This document shows positions 15,207 to 26,407 of a stretch of DNA of 35,374 nucleotides, one piece after another (within the stretch, counting starts at the first letter, position 1; each line of letters begins with the position of its first letter). A model generated the notes under the pieces. The model had not been told where the DNA came from. It saw only the letters and a list, made by a program, of their open reading frames with translations, and did no database searches. This DNA is from Betaproteobacteria bacterium. Its GTDB lineage: Bacteria > Pseudomonadota > Gammaproteobacteria > Burkholderiales > Burkholderiaceae_C. The position numbers were made by a program, and so were the translations under genes. The stretch is taken from contig VGHR01000021.1 in NCBI GenBank assembly GCA_016868205.1, forward strand, positions 1 through 35,374, in the 5' to 3' direction.

Positions 15207-16474
15207 GCGTCTCGTCCTGCCCGTGCTGCGGGTACATGTGATCGCGCCGGAAGGGGTGGTCGGACCGCGCGCCCCGGAGCGAACCGTGGTCGGCCCGACC
15301 GGTGGGGCGGGTGGCCAGAATCTGGTACAGCGAAATCCAGCCTTGCTCGAAGGCCATGGCGCAACCGGCCAGGTAGAGTCCGTAGGCCCTCAGGATGCGT
15401 GAGGCTGCCTCGGCGCTCCGGTCCCGGCTGAGCACGGCCTGCGCTGTCTGGAGCTTTGATTCGAGCGCATCAGACCAGGCCCACAGGGTGCGCGCGTAGT
15501 GGGGTCTCAGGTTCTCGGTGTCCACCATTTCCAGTCCTGCATCGGCCATCTCGGCCAACACCGCGCTGGTGTGCATCAACTCCCCGCCGGGGAAGATGTA
15601 TTTCTCGATGAAGTCGCCCAGACCGGCGCCGAGCTGGTCGTGATCAGTGGCGCCAGCGGTGATGCCGTGATTCATCAGCAGTCCACCCGGTCGTAGCAGA
15701 CTTTTGAGCTTGGCAAAGTACGCGCCCATTCGGGCACGGCCCACATGCTCAAACATGCCGACGGAGGCAATCTTGTCGTAGCCCGGTTCGGTATCCAGGA
15801 CCCGGTAGTCGAGCAGACGAATGCGGCCCCGGTCCTGCAGGCCAAGCCGCTCTATCTCTTGGTTGGCATAAGCCCATTGATTTTTTGACAAGGTGATGCC
15901 GGTGGCGTCGACCCCGTGATGCTGAGCCGCCCAGATCAGCAGCCCCCCGAGCCTGCACCGATATCCAGGAAACGTTCGCCCGGTTTGAGCATGAGCTTGC
16001 GGCAGATATGTTCGAGCTTAGCCTGCTGCGCTTGGCCAGGTCCAGGCCGTCGCTGCGGTAGTAAGCGCATGAGTAGACCCGCAGGGGATCGAGCCACAGC
16101 GCGTAGAAGTCGTCGCTGAGGTCATAGTGAAACTGAATCTGCGCCCGGTCTCGATGGCGGGTATGGGCCCGCAGCGAGAACCACCGAGCCAGGGCCTTGT
16201 CGGGCCATCGCCTGCGGTGAGTTGGCAGACCCAGCCAGTTGGCCGCAGCGGCCATTACCTCGCGCAGGGAGCCTTGCAACTGCAGCCGTCCCTCCACATA
16301 TTCCTGCGCCAGCCCCCCGAGCTGCAGGCGCCGTACATGTCGCAGGCTGGACCAGGATCGCAGGTTCAGATGCACGGTGGCCTCGGGGCGGCCTAAAGTT
16401 TGTCCCGAGGGCAGCCGGATTTGCACTTGCGGGGGCATTGCCCGGAGCGTCCGGGGAAATAGCGTGGCGTGCAT
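15166..16474 (-). pseudogene. cfa: Cyclopropane-fatty-acyl-phospholipid synthase, broken by two frameshifts
   Basis: Cfa methylates cis double bonds of membrane phospholipids with S-adenosylmethionine. The sequence is readable only across three frames. The first frame (16474 to about 16031) ends in H-Y-D-L-S-D-D-F-Y-A-L-W and V-Y-S-C-A-Y-Y-R, including the conserved catalytic-region cysteine. The middle frame (about 16030-15943) gives L-K-P-G-E-R-F-L-D-I-G-A-G-S-G-G, the SAM-binding loop. The last frame (15942-15166) gives G-I-T-L-S-K-N-Q, S-V-G-M-F-E-H-V-G and the normal C-terminal half. Each junction needs one extra base: once near AAGCGC at about 16031, once in a run of six G (C on plus) at 15943-15948. 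The joined product would be about 435 residues, near normal. Either a recent pseudogene or two sequencing errors; all motifs are otherwise intact. The 191 bp upstream, up to the DUF455 gene, hold no gene that I can see. Confidence 0.85.
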
Positions 16475-16642
16475 GGGGCTCTACCAGATCATCAGTGGGC
16501 ATGCCGCGGTGGGTGGGCGCGAGGAGGGGCAAGGTCAGACTAGGCTAAAGGCCAGCGGGGGCCTGGCGCAAGCGCAACAGTGCCGGCGCAAAAAAGTCAG
16601 GCCTCTGGCGGACCTGCGCGTGCTCCACTGGCTGTCACGCCA

Positions 16643-16663
16643 ACGGGTTCTGGGCCGACCCGT
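16643..16663. terminator. Hairpin just past the DUF455 gene stop
   Basis: ACGGGT (16643-16648) and ACCCGT (16658-16663) form a 6-bp stem with a 9-nt loop, starting 2 bp beyond the stop codon of the minus-strand ferritin-like gene. There is no U tract on the minus strand, so this is only a candidate terminator or 3' stabilising hairpin. Confidence 0.3.
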
Positions 16664-16665
16664 CT

Positions 16666-17451
16666 TTAGTGCGTTCGCTCAAGCTCGGCCAATTCGTCCT
16701 CGGAAAAGCCCGCTGCCCGGCGCGCAGCCTTGTTCAGGGGGCCTTTGGGTTGCGGCGCGCCGTAGCGTTGCATCAGTTGCCGCTGCTGCGTCAGGGGGTC
16801 CAGGCCTCGCTCTTTGCACAGCCAGCCGAACCAGCGGTTGCCTATCGCTACATGTCCGATCTCATCACGCAAAATGAGATCCACGATCTGTGCGCCGGCT
16901 CGGTCACCGGCCGACAGTAGCTTGTAACGCACCGCGGGCGAGGCATCGAGCCCGCGCGCCTCGAGCACCCGCGGCACTACCGCCAGTCGTCCCAGCAGGT
17001 CGCCCTGGGTGCGCCTGGCCATGTCCCACAGGCCCTCGTGCGCATCGAAATCCCCGTAGTGGTAGCCCAGAGCCTGTAGATGCTGGCGCAGCAGTTCAAA
17101 GTGCAAGGCCTCCTCTTGCGCCACCTTCAGCCAATCCCGGTAGTAGGCCTCGGGCATGCCGGGAAATCGCCAGAGGGCATCGAGGGCCAGATCCATGGCA
17201 TTGGCCTCGATATGGGTCAGGGCGTGGATCAGTCCAGCTCGGCCTTGCACGCTGCCCACGCCACGCATCGGCACCTGTTGTGGCGGCCGCAGTCTGGGTC
17301 GTTCTGCCCGGCCGGGCAGGCCGGGTGGCTCAGCCCAGCTGGCTTGGGTATCCAGCGGCAGACGGACCGGCCAGTTTGTCAAGGCCTGGGCCTTCTCGCC
17401 TGCCGAGCGCATCAGGATGACAGACAAGGCGTGGCTGCGCAGACAGGGCAT
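16666..17451 (-). CDS. DUF455 ferritin-like domain protein
   Basis: The 261-residue protein belongs to the DUF455 family, which has a ferritin-like four-helix fold predicted to bind a di-iron centre. Candidate ligands are spread along helices: A-L-T-H-I-E-A-N-A-M-D, Q-E-E-A-L-H-F-E-L-L, P-R-V-L-E-A-R-G-L-D and I-L-R-D-E-I-G-H-V-A-I-G. These give the paired E...E-x-x-H pattern of ferritin-like proteins. The N-terminal 60 residues are a basic, Pro-rich extension, usual for the family. The biochemical role is unknown; comparison with the tRNA hydroxylase MiaE fold is only structural. The gene is divergent from the gamma-carbonic-anhydrase gene, with an 86-bp gap. Confidence 0.85.
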   Translation of the reverse strand: MPCLRSHALSVILMRSAGEKAQALTNWPVRLPLDTQASWAEPPGLPGRAERPRLRPPQQVPMRGVGSVQGRAGLIHALTHIEANAMDLALDALWRFPGMPEAYYRDWLKVAQEEALHFELLRQHLQALGYHYGDFDAHEGLWDMARRTQGDLLGRLAVVPRVLEARGLDASPAVRYKLLSAGDRAGAQIVDLILRDEIGHVAIGNRWFGWLCKERGLDPLTQQRQLMQRYGAPQPKGPLNKAARRAAGFSEDELAELERTH

Positions 17452-17507
17452 GGGTTTGCAGAGCGATTCCGGGACTGAAGGCGGCTAGAGTAAGCGTGCC
17501 CGCATCT

Positions 17508-17513
17508 TACAAT
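17508..17513 (+). promoter_or_regulatory. Candidate -10 box of the gamma-carbonic-anhydrase/hslO operon
   Basis: TACAAT lies 24 nt before the ATG at 17538. Unlike the leaderless set, the space contains GGAG eight bases before the start, so this would be a normal leadered transcript with a short 5' UTR. No strong -35 is seen. Confidence 0.45.
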
Positions 17514-17537
17514 TGCGCTCCTTTACGGAGCCGTTTT

Positions 17538-18062
17538 ATGGCGCTTTACCAGCTCGATGGGGTCAGTCCCGAGATTCACGAAACCGCCTGGGTCGCCGAT
17601 AGCGCACAGGTGATGGGACGGGTGATTGTGGCGGAGGAGGCCAGCATCTGGTTTGGTGCGGTTGTTCGCGGCGATACCGAAATCATACGCATTGGCCGGC
17701 GCAGCAATGTCCAGGACGGCAGCGTTTTGCATGCCGACCTCGGCCAGGCGCTGACCCTTGGCGATGATGTCACCGTAGGTCACCAGGTGATGCTGCATGG
17801 GTGCACGATCGGTGATGGCTCCCTTATTGGTATCCAGGCGGTGGTCCTCAACGGCGCGCGCATTGGGCGTCATTGTCTGGTTGGGGCCGGATCCCTGGTC
17901 ACCGAGGGCAAGGAGTTTCCGGATGGGTCCATGATTTTGGGCAGCCCGGCCAAGGTGGTTCGGCAGCTCAGTCCTGAACAGATTGAAGGGCTCAGGCGCA
18001 GTGCAGCCGGCTATGTGGACAATGCCCGGCGCTTCCGTGCAGGTTTGCGCAAGATAGCTTGA
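17538..18062 (+). CDS. Gamma-carbonic anhydrase-like left-handed beta-helix protein
   Basis: This 174-residue protein is built of hexapeptide repeats that fold into a left-handed beta-helix: V-V-R-G-D-T-E-I-I-R-I-G, N-V-Q-D-G-S-V-L-H-A-D, V-G-H-Q-V-M-L-H-G-C-T-I-G. The histidines in L-H-A-D, V-G-H and L-H-G-C sit at the metal-ligand positions of gamma-carbonic anhydrases and of YrdA/PaaY/CaiE relatives. Whether it hydrates CO2 or acts as a thioesterase-like protein cannot be told. The ATG at 17538 has GGAG eight bases upstream. The in-frame extension to 17496 lacks family sequence. hslO follows 14 bp after its stop, so the pair is probably co-transcribed. Confidence 0.92.
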   Translation: MALYQLDGVSPEIHETAWVADSAQVMGRVIVAEEASIWFGAVVRGDTEIIRIGRRSNVQDGSVLHADLGQALTLGDDVTVGHQVMLHGCTIGDGSLIGIQAVVLNGARIGRHCLVGAGSLVTEGKEFPDGSMILGSPAKVVRQLSPEQIEGLRRSAAGYVDNARRFRAGLRKIA

Positions 18063-18076
18063 CGCGCGAATACCTC

Positions 18077-19057
18077 ATGTCGGAACTGCACAAATTTGTT
18101 TTCGATGGCCTGCCGGTGCGAGGCATGCTGGTGCGCCTGACACGGGACTGGCAGGAGGTCCTGCGCAGGCGGCGAGAGGCCGGCGGCTATCCGCCGGAGG
18201 TCGAGAACCTGCTTGGTGAAATGGCGGCAGCTGCGACGCTGATGCAGGCCAACATCAAGTTCAACGGGGCCTTGGTGCTGCAGATATCGGGCGATGGTCC
18301 TCTCAAATTGGCGGTGGCCGAGGTTCAGTCGGATCTCAGCTTTCGGGCCACCGCCTCCTTTGGGCCGCAGGGCCGGGCGGCAGTGCCAGCCGGTGCCAGC
18401 TTGAGCCAGTTGGTCAACCTTGATAATAAGGGGCGCTGTGCGTTCACCCTGGACCCTAAAGACCGCCTGCCCGGTCAGCAGGCGTATCAGGGCGTGGTGC
18501 CGCTTTTTGGCGATCGGCATGAAAAGCTGGAGAAGCTCAGCGAGGTGCTCGAGCATTACATGCTGCAAAGCGAGCAACTTGACACCCGCCTTGTCCTTGC
18601 GGCCAACCATGAGCTGGCCGCCGGTCTGCTGATTCAGCGCTTGCCGGTGATGGGCCAGGGCAATCTGGCTGGTCGCATGGACCGTGACGCCAATGAAGAC
18701 CAGATCGGGCGCAGTGAGGACTACCAGCGCATTGCGATGTTGGCCGGGACTTTGCAGGCCGAGGAACTGCTCACCCTGGGCGCCGATGAAATTTTGCACC
18801 GTCTTTTTTGGCAGGAGCACCTGCTACGGTACGAGCCGATGCAACCGCGCTTTGCCTGCAGTTGTTCGCGTGCGCGTGTGGGCTCCATGCTGCGCAGTCT
18901 GGGGCAGTCCGAAGTGAACCAAATTCTCGATGAACAGGGTCAGGTGGAGGTGGGCTGCGAGTTTTGCGGCGTGCAGTATCGATTCGACCCGGTCGACTCG
19001 ACTCGCCTGTTTACCGCAGTGGCCGATCAGGCCCCTGGCTCGACCGGGCTGCAGTGA
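18077..19057 (+). CDS. hslO: Redox-regulated chaperone Hsp33
   Basis: Hsp33 is a cytosolic holdase that becomes active when hypochlorite or peroxide oxidises its zinc-binding cysteines and heat unfolds its linker. The 326-residue protein starts M-S-E-L-H-K-F-V-F-D and has the C-terminal redox switch as F-A-C-S-C-S and V-G-C-E-F-C-G, the CxC and CxxC pairs, about residues 260-305. The ATG at 18077 gives the family N-terminus. A TTG overlapping the upstream stop is also in frame but less likely. It lies downstream of the gamma-carbonic-anhydrase gene in the same operon and converges on the uncharacterised gene that follows ftsB. Confidence 0.95.
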   Translation: MSELHKFVFDGLPVRGMLVRLTRDWQEVLRRRREAGGYPPEVENLLGEMAAAATLMQANIKFNGALVLQISGDGPLKLAVAEVQSDLSFRATASFGPQGRAAVPAGASLSQLVNLDNKGRCAFTLDPKDRLPGQQAYQGVVPLFGDRHEKLEKLSEVLEHYMLQSEQLDTRLVLAANHELAAGLLIQRLPVMGQGNLAGRMDRDANEDQIGRSEDYQRIAMLAGTLQAEELLTLGADEILHRLFWQEHLLRYEPMQPRFACSCSRARVGSMLRSLGQSEVNQILDEQGQVEVGCEFCGVQYRFDPVDSTRLFTAVADQAPGSTGLQ

Positions 19058-19097
19058 TGCATTCAAGGCCCCGTTGCCGGGCCCAAGGCCTCGGTCG

Positions 19098-19631
19098 CTA
19101 AGGTTCGGTCTTGCCCTGTTCGAGCCTGGCGAATAGCCGCCGTTCGCAGTCGGGATCGTCGCAGTTTTCGCACCAGTTGCGCCAGAGCCCCAGTGTTTCT
19201 GCCCCCTCGGGCCGCAGGGCTGGAAGCCAGCGTGAAAGCGCCGAGAGCGCTTGGTGCAGCTGTTGGGCCGCGCTGCCGCGCAGGACCTCGAAGGAATGAG
19301 CGCGCTGGTGCAGGGCCTGTCGCATAAGCCGGTGCGTCCGCAGGGCCTCTAGGGTCTGCGCATCGACGGCCTCATCCACTCCCAGAAGGAACCACAAGTC
19401 GCCTCTGACGGACGGGTCGACCCGGTCGCTGGCCAGGCACTTTCGGTCCGGATGGGCCAGCCCCCGTCGTTGGATCGCTCGCTCAATAGCCAGTACCAGG
19501 GACTGCGCCTGACGCAGTCTGTGGCTGAGCACCACGACCTGCAGCGCGGGCTGCAATCGCGCCTGTGGGGTGGGTCCGGGCCGGCCCTGGGGCCTACTTT
19601 CGGGCTCGCTCGTACTGGACGAAGATTTCAT
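19098..19631 (-). CDS. Uncharacterised protein with C-terminal Cys-rich motif, downstream of ftsB
   Basis: I do not recognise a family. From the ATG at 19631 the product has 177 residues but overlaps the end of ftsB by 38 bp, and its first 30 residues are low-complexity. A GTG at 19535 would give 145 residues and looks closer to where real protein sequence begins. The body is helical and Leu/Arg-rich (S-H-R-L-R-Q-A-Q-S-L-V-L-A-I-E-R-A). It has D-L-W-F-L-L in the middle and ends with W-C-E-N-C-D-D-P-D-C-E-R-R-L-F, a C-x2-C-x4-C cluster that could bind metal. It is the last gene of the pyrG-to-ftsB minus-strand series, so a link to division or envelope is possible by position only. It converges on hslO. 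Confidence 0.55.
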   Translation of the reverse strand: MKSSSSTSEPESRPQGRPGPTPQARLQPALQVVVLSHRLRQAQSLVLAIERAIQRRGLAHPDRKCLASDRVDPSVRGDLWFLLGVDEAVDAQTLEALRTHRLMRQALHQRAHSFEVLRGSAAQQLHQALSALSRWLPALRPEGAETLGLWRNWCENCDDPDCERRLFARLEQGKTEP

Positions 19632-19878
19632 TGGGCTTGACCATGCCCAGCTCGCCGCGCGCCTTCTCTTCGACCATTTCCAGACCTTCCTTGAGGTCGC
19701 GCACCTCGGCCGACAGGCGGTTATTTTCAGTTTGTGCCTTATTGTTCTCAAGGCTCAGCGCCTCCAGACGCTCCTGCATCTGCTGCACGCTGGGTAAGCT
19801 GCCGCGGCCAAACCACAGTTGGCCTTGCAAGATCAGCAGCAGGCCCAGAAGGATCGCGGTGACGCTACGCCTTCCCAT
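19594..19878 (-). CDS. ftsB: Cell division protein FtsB
   Basis: FtsB is a small bitopic divisome protein that forms the FtsQLB complex and helps switch on FtsWI septal synthesis. The 94-residue product has a short cytoplasmic start, one membrane helix (about 7-20, A-I-L-L-G-L-L-L-I-L-Q-G) and a coiled coil rich in E-N-N and L heptads (about 33-72). A short globular end E-L-G-M-V-K-P-N-E-I-F-V-Q-Y follows, where the G-M-V-K-P-x-E motif is typical. AAAGG lies six bases before the ATG. It follows eno by 19 bp, the classical eno-ftsB order. Confidence 0.95.
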   Translation of the reverse strand: MGRRSVTAILLGLLLILQGQLWFGRGSLPSVQQMQERLEALSLENNKAQTENNRLSAEVRDLKEGLEMVEEKARGELGMVKPNEIFVQYERARK

Positions 19879-19897
19879 GAGAGCCTTTCAGAATAAG

Positions 19898-21506
<1,609 letters not shown>

Positions 21507-21509
21507 GAT

Positions 21510-24078
<2,569 letters not shown>

Positions 24079-24145
24079 AAGGTCAGCTCCAGGCTCGGGG
24101 TGAAATCGCAAGGCCTGTAGTGGGCCGGCCTTGAGTCTGATCCGT

Positions 24146-24151
24146 TACAGT
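24146..24151 (+). promoter_or_regulatory. -10 box of coaBC, leaderless geometry
   Basis: TACAGT is followed by six bases (CGCGCC) and the ATG at 24158. No ribosome binding site is present. The -35 region is not recognisable. Confidence 0.5.
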
Positions 24152-24157
24152 CGCGCC

Positions 24158-25399
24158 ATGGAGCAAGAAGCGTACGCCGGTCCCCTGTCGGGGCGGCACC
24201 TGGTGCTGGGTTTGTCGGGCGGCATTGCCTGCTACAAGGCGGCCGAGTTTTGTCGCGCCTTGGTCAAGGCCGGCGCCTCTGTTCAGGTGGTGATGACGCC
24301 GTCGGCCTGCCAGTTCATCACGCCGGTGACCCTGCAGGCGCTGAGCGGCCGTACGGTGTTTACCGACGCCTGGGACGCTCGTGAGGGCAACAGCATGGCC
24401 CATATCAATTTGTCCCGGCAAGCCGATGCGATTGTGGTGGCCCCGGCGAGCGCCGATTTCATGGCCCGCTTGCTACACGGCCGGGCTGATGATCTGTTGA
24501 GCCTGATGTGCCTGGCGCGGCCCCTGGGGCGGGTGCCCTTGCTCCTGGCGCCGGCGATGAACCGGGAAATGTATGCCCATCCGGCGACCCAGCGCAATTT
24601 GGAGCAACTGCGCGCCGATGGGGCGCGGGTGCTCGGCGTTGGTGCGGGTGATCAGGCTTGCGGCGAGACTGGCGACGGTCGAATGCTCGAGCCGCAGGAG
24701 CTGCTTGAAGAGGTGGTGGCTTTTTTTACGCCGAAAGTCCTGGCCGGCCAGCGGGTGGTGGTGACGGCCGGCCCGACCTATGAGGCGATCGATCCGGTGC
24801 GCGGCATCACCAACCTGTCGAGCGGCAAGATGGGCTTTGCGCTGGCCCAGGCGGCCTGGCGAGCCGGCGCTCAGGTTACCCTGGTGGCCGGGCCGGTCAG
24901 CTTACCCACCCCGCGTGGGGTGCAGCGTGTCGATGTGCAGTCGGCTCAGGCTATGTGGCAAGCCACCGAGCCGCTGGCTGCGCAGGCCAGTGTCTTCATC
25001 GCTGCGGCCGCCGTCGCCGACTGGAGACCGGCTCAGGTGGCCGGGCAGAAAATCAAAAAGACTGCGGACGGCCAGGCGCCCGCGCTGGAGTTCGTGCAGA
25101 ACACCGACATCCTGGCCAGCATTGCGCGCTCCGATCGGGCCCGCAGCGGCCAGCTGTACTGCGTGGGCTTTGCGGCGGAAAGCCAGGACCTACTGAATCA
25201 GGCGCGCGAAAAGAGGGTGCGCAAGGGCGTCCCGCTTTTGGTCGGTAATTTGGGTCCCCAGACCTTCGGGCGCGATGACAACGCCTTGATTGTTGTGGAT
25301 GCTGCCGGCAGCGAGGAATTACCCCGGGCCTCCAAGGCGGCCCTGGCCACGCGACTGATCGAACGCATTGCCCTTGAACTGAAGAAAGCCGCATCATGA
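24158..25399 (+). CDS. coaBC: Bifunctional phosphopantothenoylcysteine decarboxylase/phosphopantothenate-cysteine ligase CoaBC
   Basis: CoaBC makes 4'-phosphopantetheine for coenzyme A. In the 413-residue protein, the N-terminal flavin decarboxylase domain (about 1-190) begins [16 protein letters not shown]. It carries H-I-N-L-S, with the catalytic histidine, P-A-M-N-R-E-M and [10 protein letters not shown] with the active-site cysteine. The ligase domain (about 200-413) has [22 protein letters not shown] and A-A-V-A-D-W-R-P. The ATG at 24158 is preferred to an upstream in-frame codon because it gives the normal N-terminus and sits 6 nt after a -10-like TACAGT. It overlaps dut by 4 bp, the usual coaBC-dut operon. 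Confidence 0.97.
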   Translation: MEQEAYAGPLSGRHLVLGLSGGIACYKAAEFCRALVKAGASVQVVMTPSACQFITPVTLQALSGRTVFTDAWDAREGNSMAHINLSRQADAIVVAPASADFMARLLHGRADDLLSLMCLARPLGRVPLLLAPAMNREMYAHPATQRNLEQLRADGARVLGVGAGDQACGETGDGRMLEPQELLEEVVAFFTPKVLAGQRVVVTAGPTYEAIDPVRGITNLSSGKMGFALAQAAWRAGAQVTLVAGPVSLPTPRGVQRVDVQSAQAMWQATEPLAAQASVFIAAAAVADWRPAQVAGQKIKKTADGQAPALEFVQNTDILASIARSDRARSGQLYCVGFAAESQDLLNQAREKRVRKGVPLLVGNLGPQTFGRDDNALIVVDAAGSEELPRASKAALATRLIERIALELKKAAS

Positions 25400-25842
25400 A
25401 GGTCGATGTCCGGGTGCTCGATGAACGCTTGCGTCAGGCTATGCCCAGCTATGCCACGCCAGGCAGCGCCGGGCTGGATTTGCGAGCCTGCCTGAACGAG
25501 CCTTTGACCTTGCAGCCTGGGTCCTGGCAACTGGTACCCACTGGAATGGCCATGCACTTGCGCGATCCGGCCTATGCGGCCCTGATCCTGCCGCGGTCGG
25601 GGCTCGGCCACAAGCATGGCATCGTGCTGGGTAATCTGGTGGGCTTGATCGACAGCGACTACCAGGGGCAGTTGATGGTCAGCGCCTGGAACCGCAGTGC
25701 CCAGGCTTTCACCATTGAGCCGATGGAGAGAATCGCTCAATTGGTGATCGTGCCGGTGGTCCAAGTCCGCTTCAACCTGGTCGATGAGTTTGTCGCCAGC
25801 CAGCGCGGCGAGGGTGGCTACGGCTCCACCGGCAAGGCGTGA
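25396..25842 (+). CDS. dut: Deoxyuridine 5'-triphosphate nucleotidohydrolase
   Basis: dUTPase hydrolyses dUTP to dUMP, keeping uracil out of DNA and feeding thymidylate synthesis. The 148-residue trimeric-type protein shows all five motifs: G-S-A-G-L-D-L-R-A (I), [10 protein letters not shown] (II), [11 protein letters not shown] (III, with catalytic aspartate), M-E-R-I-A-Q-L-V-I (IV) and [11 protein letters not shown] at the C-terminus (V). The start overlaps the coaBC stop in an ATGA arrangement. It converges on the slyD gene with a 23-bp palindrome between them. Confidence 0.97.
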   Translation: MKVDVRVLDERLRQAMPSYATPGSAGLDLRACLNEPLTLQPGSWQLVPTGMAMHLRDPAYAALILPRSGLGHKHGIVLGNLVGLIDSDYQGQLMVSAWNRSAQAFTIEPMERIAQLVIVPVVQVRFNLVDEFVASQRGEGGYGSTGKA

Positions 25843-25843
25843 A

Positions 25844-25866
25844 CTAGCAGCCGGGCCGGCTGCTAG
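25844..25866. terminator. 23-bp perfect palindrome between convergent dut and slyD genes
   Basis: CTAGCAGCCGG (25844-25854) and CCGGCTGCTAG (25856-25866) are perfect reverse complements around a single G. It begins 2 bp after the dut stop and contains the TAG stop of slyD. The symmetrical placement suits a bidirectional transcription barrier. It lacks a U tract on either strand, so a Rho-dependent or mRNA-protecting role is also possible. Confidence 0.6.
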
Positions 25867-26393
25867 TGCAGGGTCTGGTTCTTGGCCTGGGCAGGCGCTG
25901 ACTCGAGCTTGAAGAAGCCGGTGCCGAGGCTGCCGGCGCCGATTTCTTCCATCCGGGCTTGCCGGACCGATGCGACCCGAAGGCGCAAACGCAGGGCGAT
26001 GCCCGCCAGGGGATGGTTGCCGTCGAGTACGACATGATCCGGATAGATCTCGGTGACGGTGTACATCAAGTCGCTCGGCAGCGGATCGCAATCGGAGGGC
26101 GGCAAGGCGCTGCCTTCAATCAACATGCCTTCCTCAAGGTCCGAGGGAAACAGGGCGCGGGCTTGCAAAAAGACGCGGTTCTCGTCGTAGTCCCCAAAGG
26201 CCTGCTCGGGCTCCAAGTGAAGATCGACCTGATCGCCGGGCTGTTTGTCCATCAATCCCACTTCAACGGCTTGCAGGAGATCTCGGCCACCGATCAGAAA
26301 CTCGACCGGTTCGTCAAGTTCATCGAGTACCTGTCCCAGGGTGTCTTTCAGGACCCAGGTCAGCCCGACCACGCAGGGTGAAAAAATTTTCAT
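25863..26393 (-). CDS. slyD: SlyD-like FKBP-type peptidyl-prolyl isomerase
   Basis: This 176-residue cytoplasmic proline isomerase has an FKBP domain split by an insert-in-flap chaperone domain. The first FKBP part has L-T-W-V-L-K-D-T-L-G-Q-V-L-D-E and F-L-I-G-G-R-D-L-L-Q-A-V-E. The family motif P-E-Q-A-F-G-D-Y-D follows, then the insert (about 85-130) and the return strand H-V-V-L-D-G-N-H-P-L-A-G. The C-terminal tail lacks the His/Cys-rich nickel-binding stretch of E. coli SlyD, so a hydrogenase-metallation role is unlikely; SlpA-like function is the alternative. The ATG at 26393 lies 14 bp from the roxA ATG, with a GACAAT box 6 nt upstream inside a palindrome. The 3' end lies in a hairpin shared with dut. 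Confidence 0.88.
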   Translation of the reverse strand: MKIFSPCVVGLTWVLKDTLGQVLDELDEPVEFLIGGRDLLQAVEVGLMDKQPGDQVDLHLEPEQAFGDYDENRVFLQARALFPSDLEEGMLIEGSALPPSDCDPLPSDLMYTVTEIYPDHVVLDGNHPLAGIALRLRLRVASVRQARMEEIGAGSLGTGFFKLESAPAQAKNQTLH

Positions 26394-26394
26394 C

Positions 26395-26406
26395 GGACAA
26401 TTGTCC
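26395..26406. promoter_or_regulatory. Palindrome carrying overlapping -10 boxes for divergent slyD and roxA
   Basis: GGACAATTGTCC is a perfect 12-bp palindrome filling nearly all of the 14 bp between the two ATG codons. It gives GACAAT on the plus strand, 26396-26401, six bases before the roxA ATG, and GACAAT on the minus strand, 26405-26400, six bases before the slyD ATG. The two -10-like boxes overlap, so the promoters would be mutually exclusive and any -35 boxes would lie inside the opposite coding region. Confidence 0.5.
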
Positions 26407-26407
26407 C

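Noticed and set aside
15943..16031. Programmed ribosomal frameshifting in cfa
   Set aside because: The G6 run could be slippery, but the first junction (GCCAAGCGC) is not, and two successive programmed shifts in a metabolic enzyme would be without precedent that I know.
19068..19086. Partial GC-rich dyad between convergent hslO and the uncharacterised gene as a terminator
   Set aside because: Only about five bases pair without mismatch and there is no U tract on either strand.
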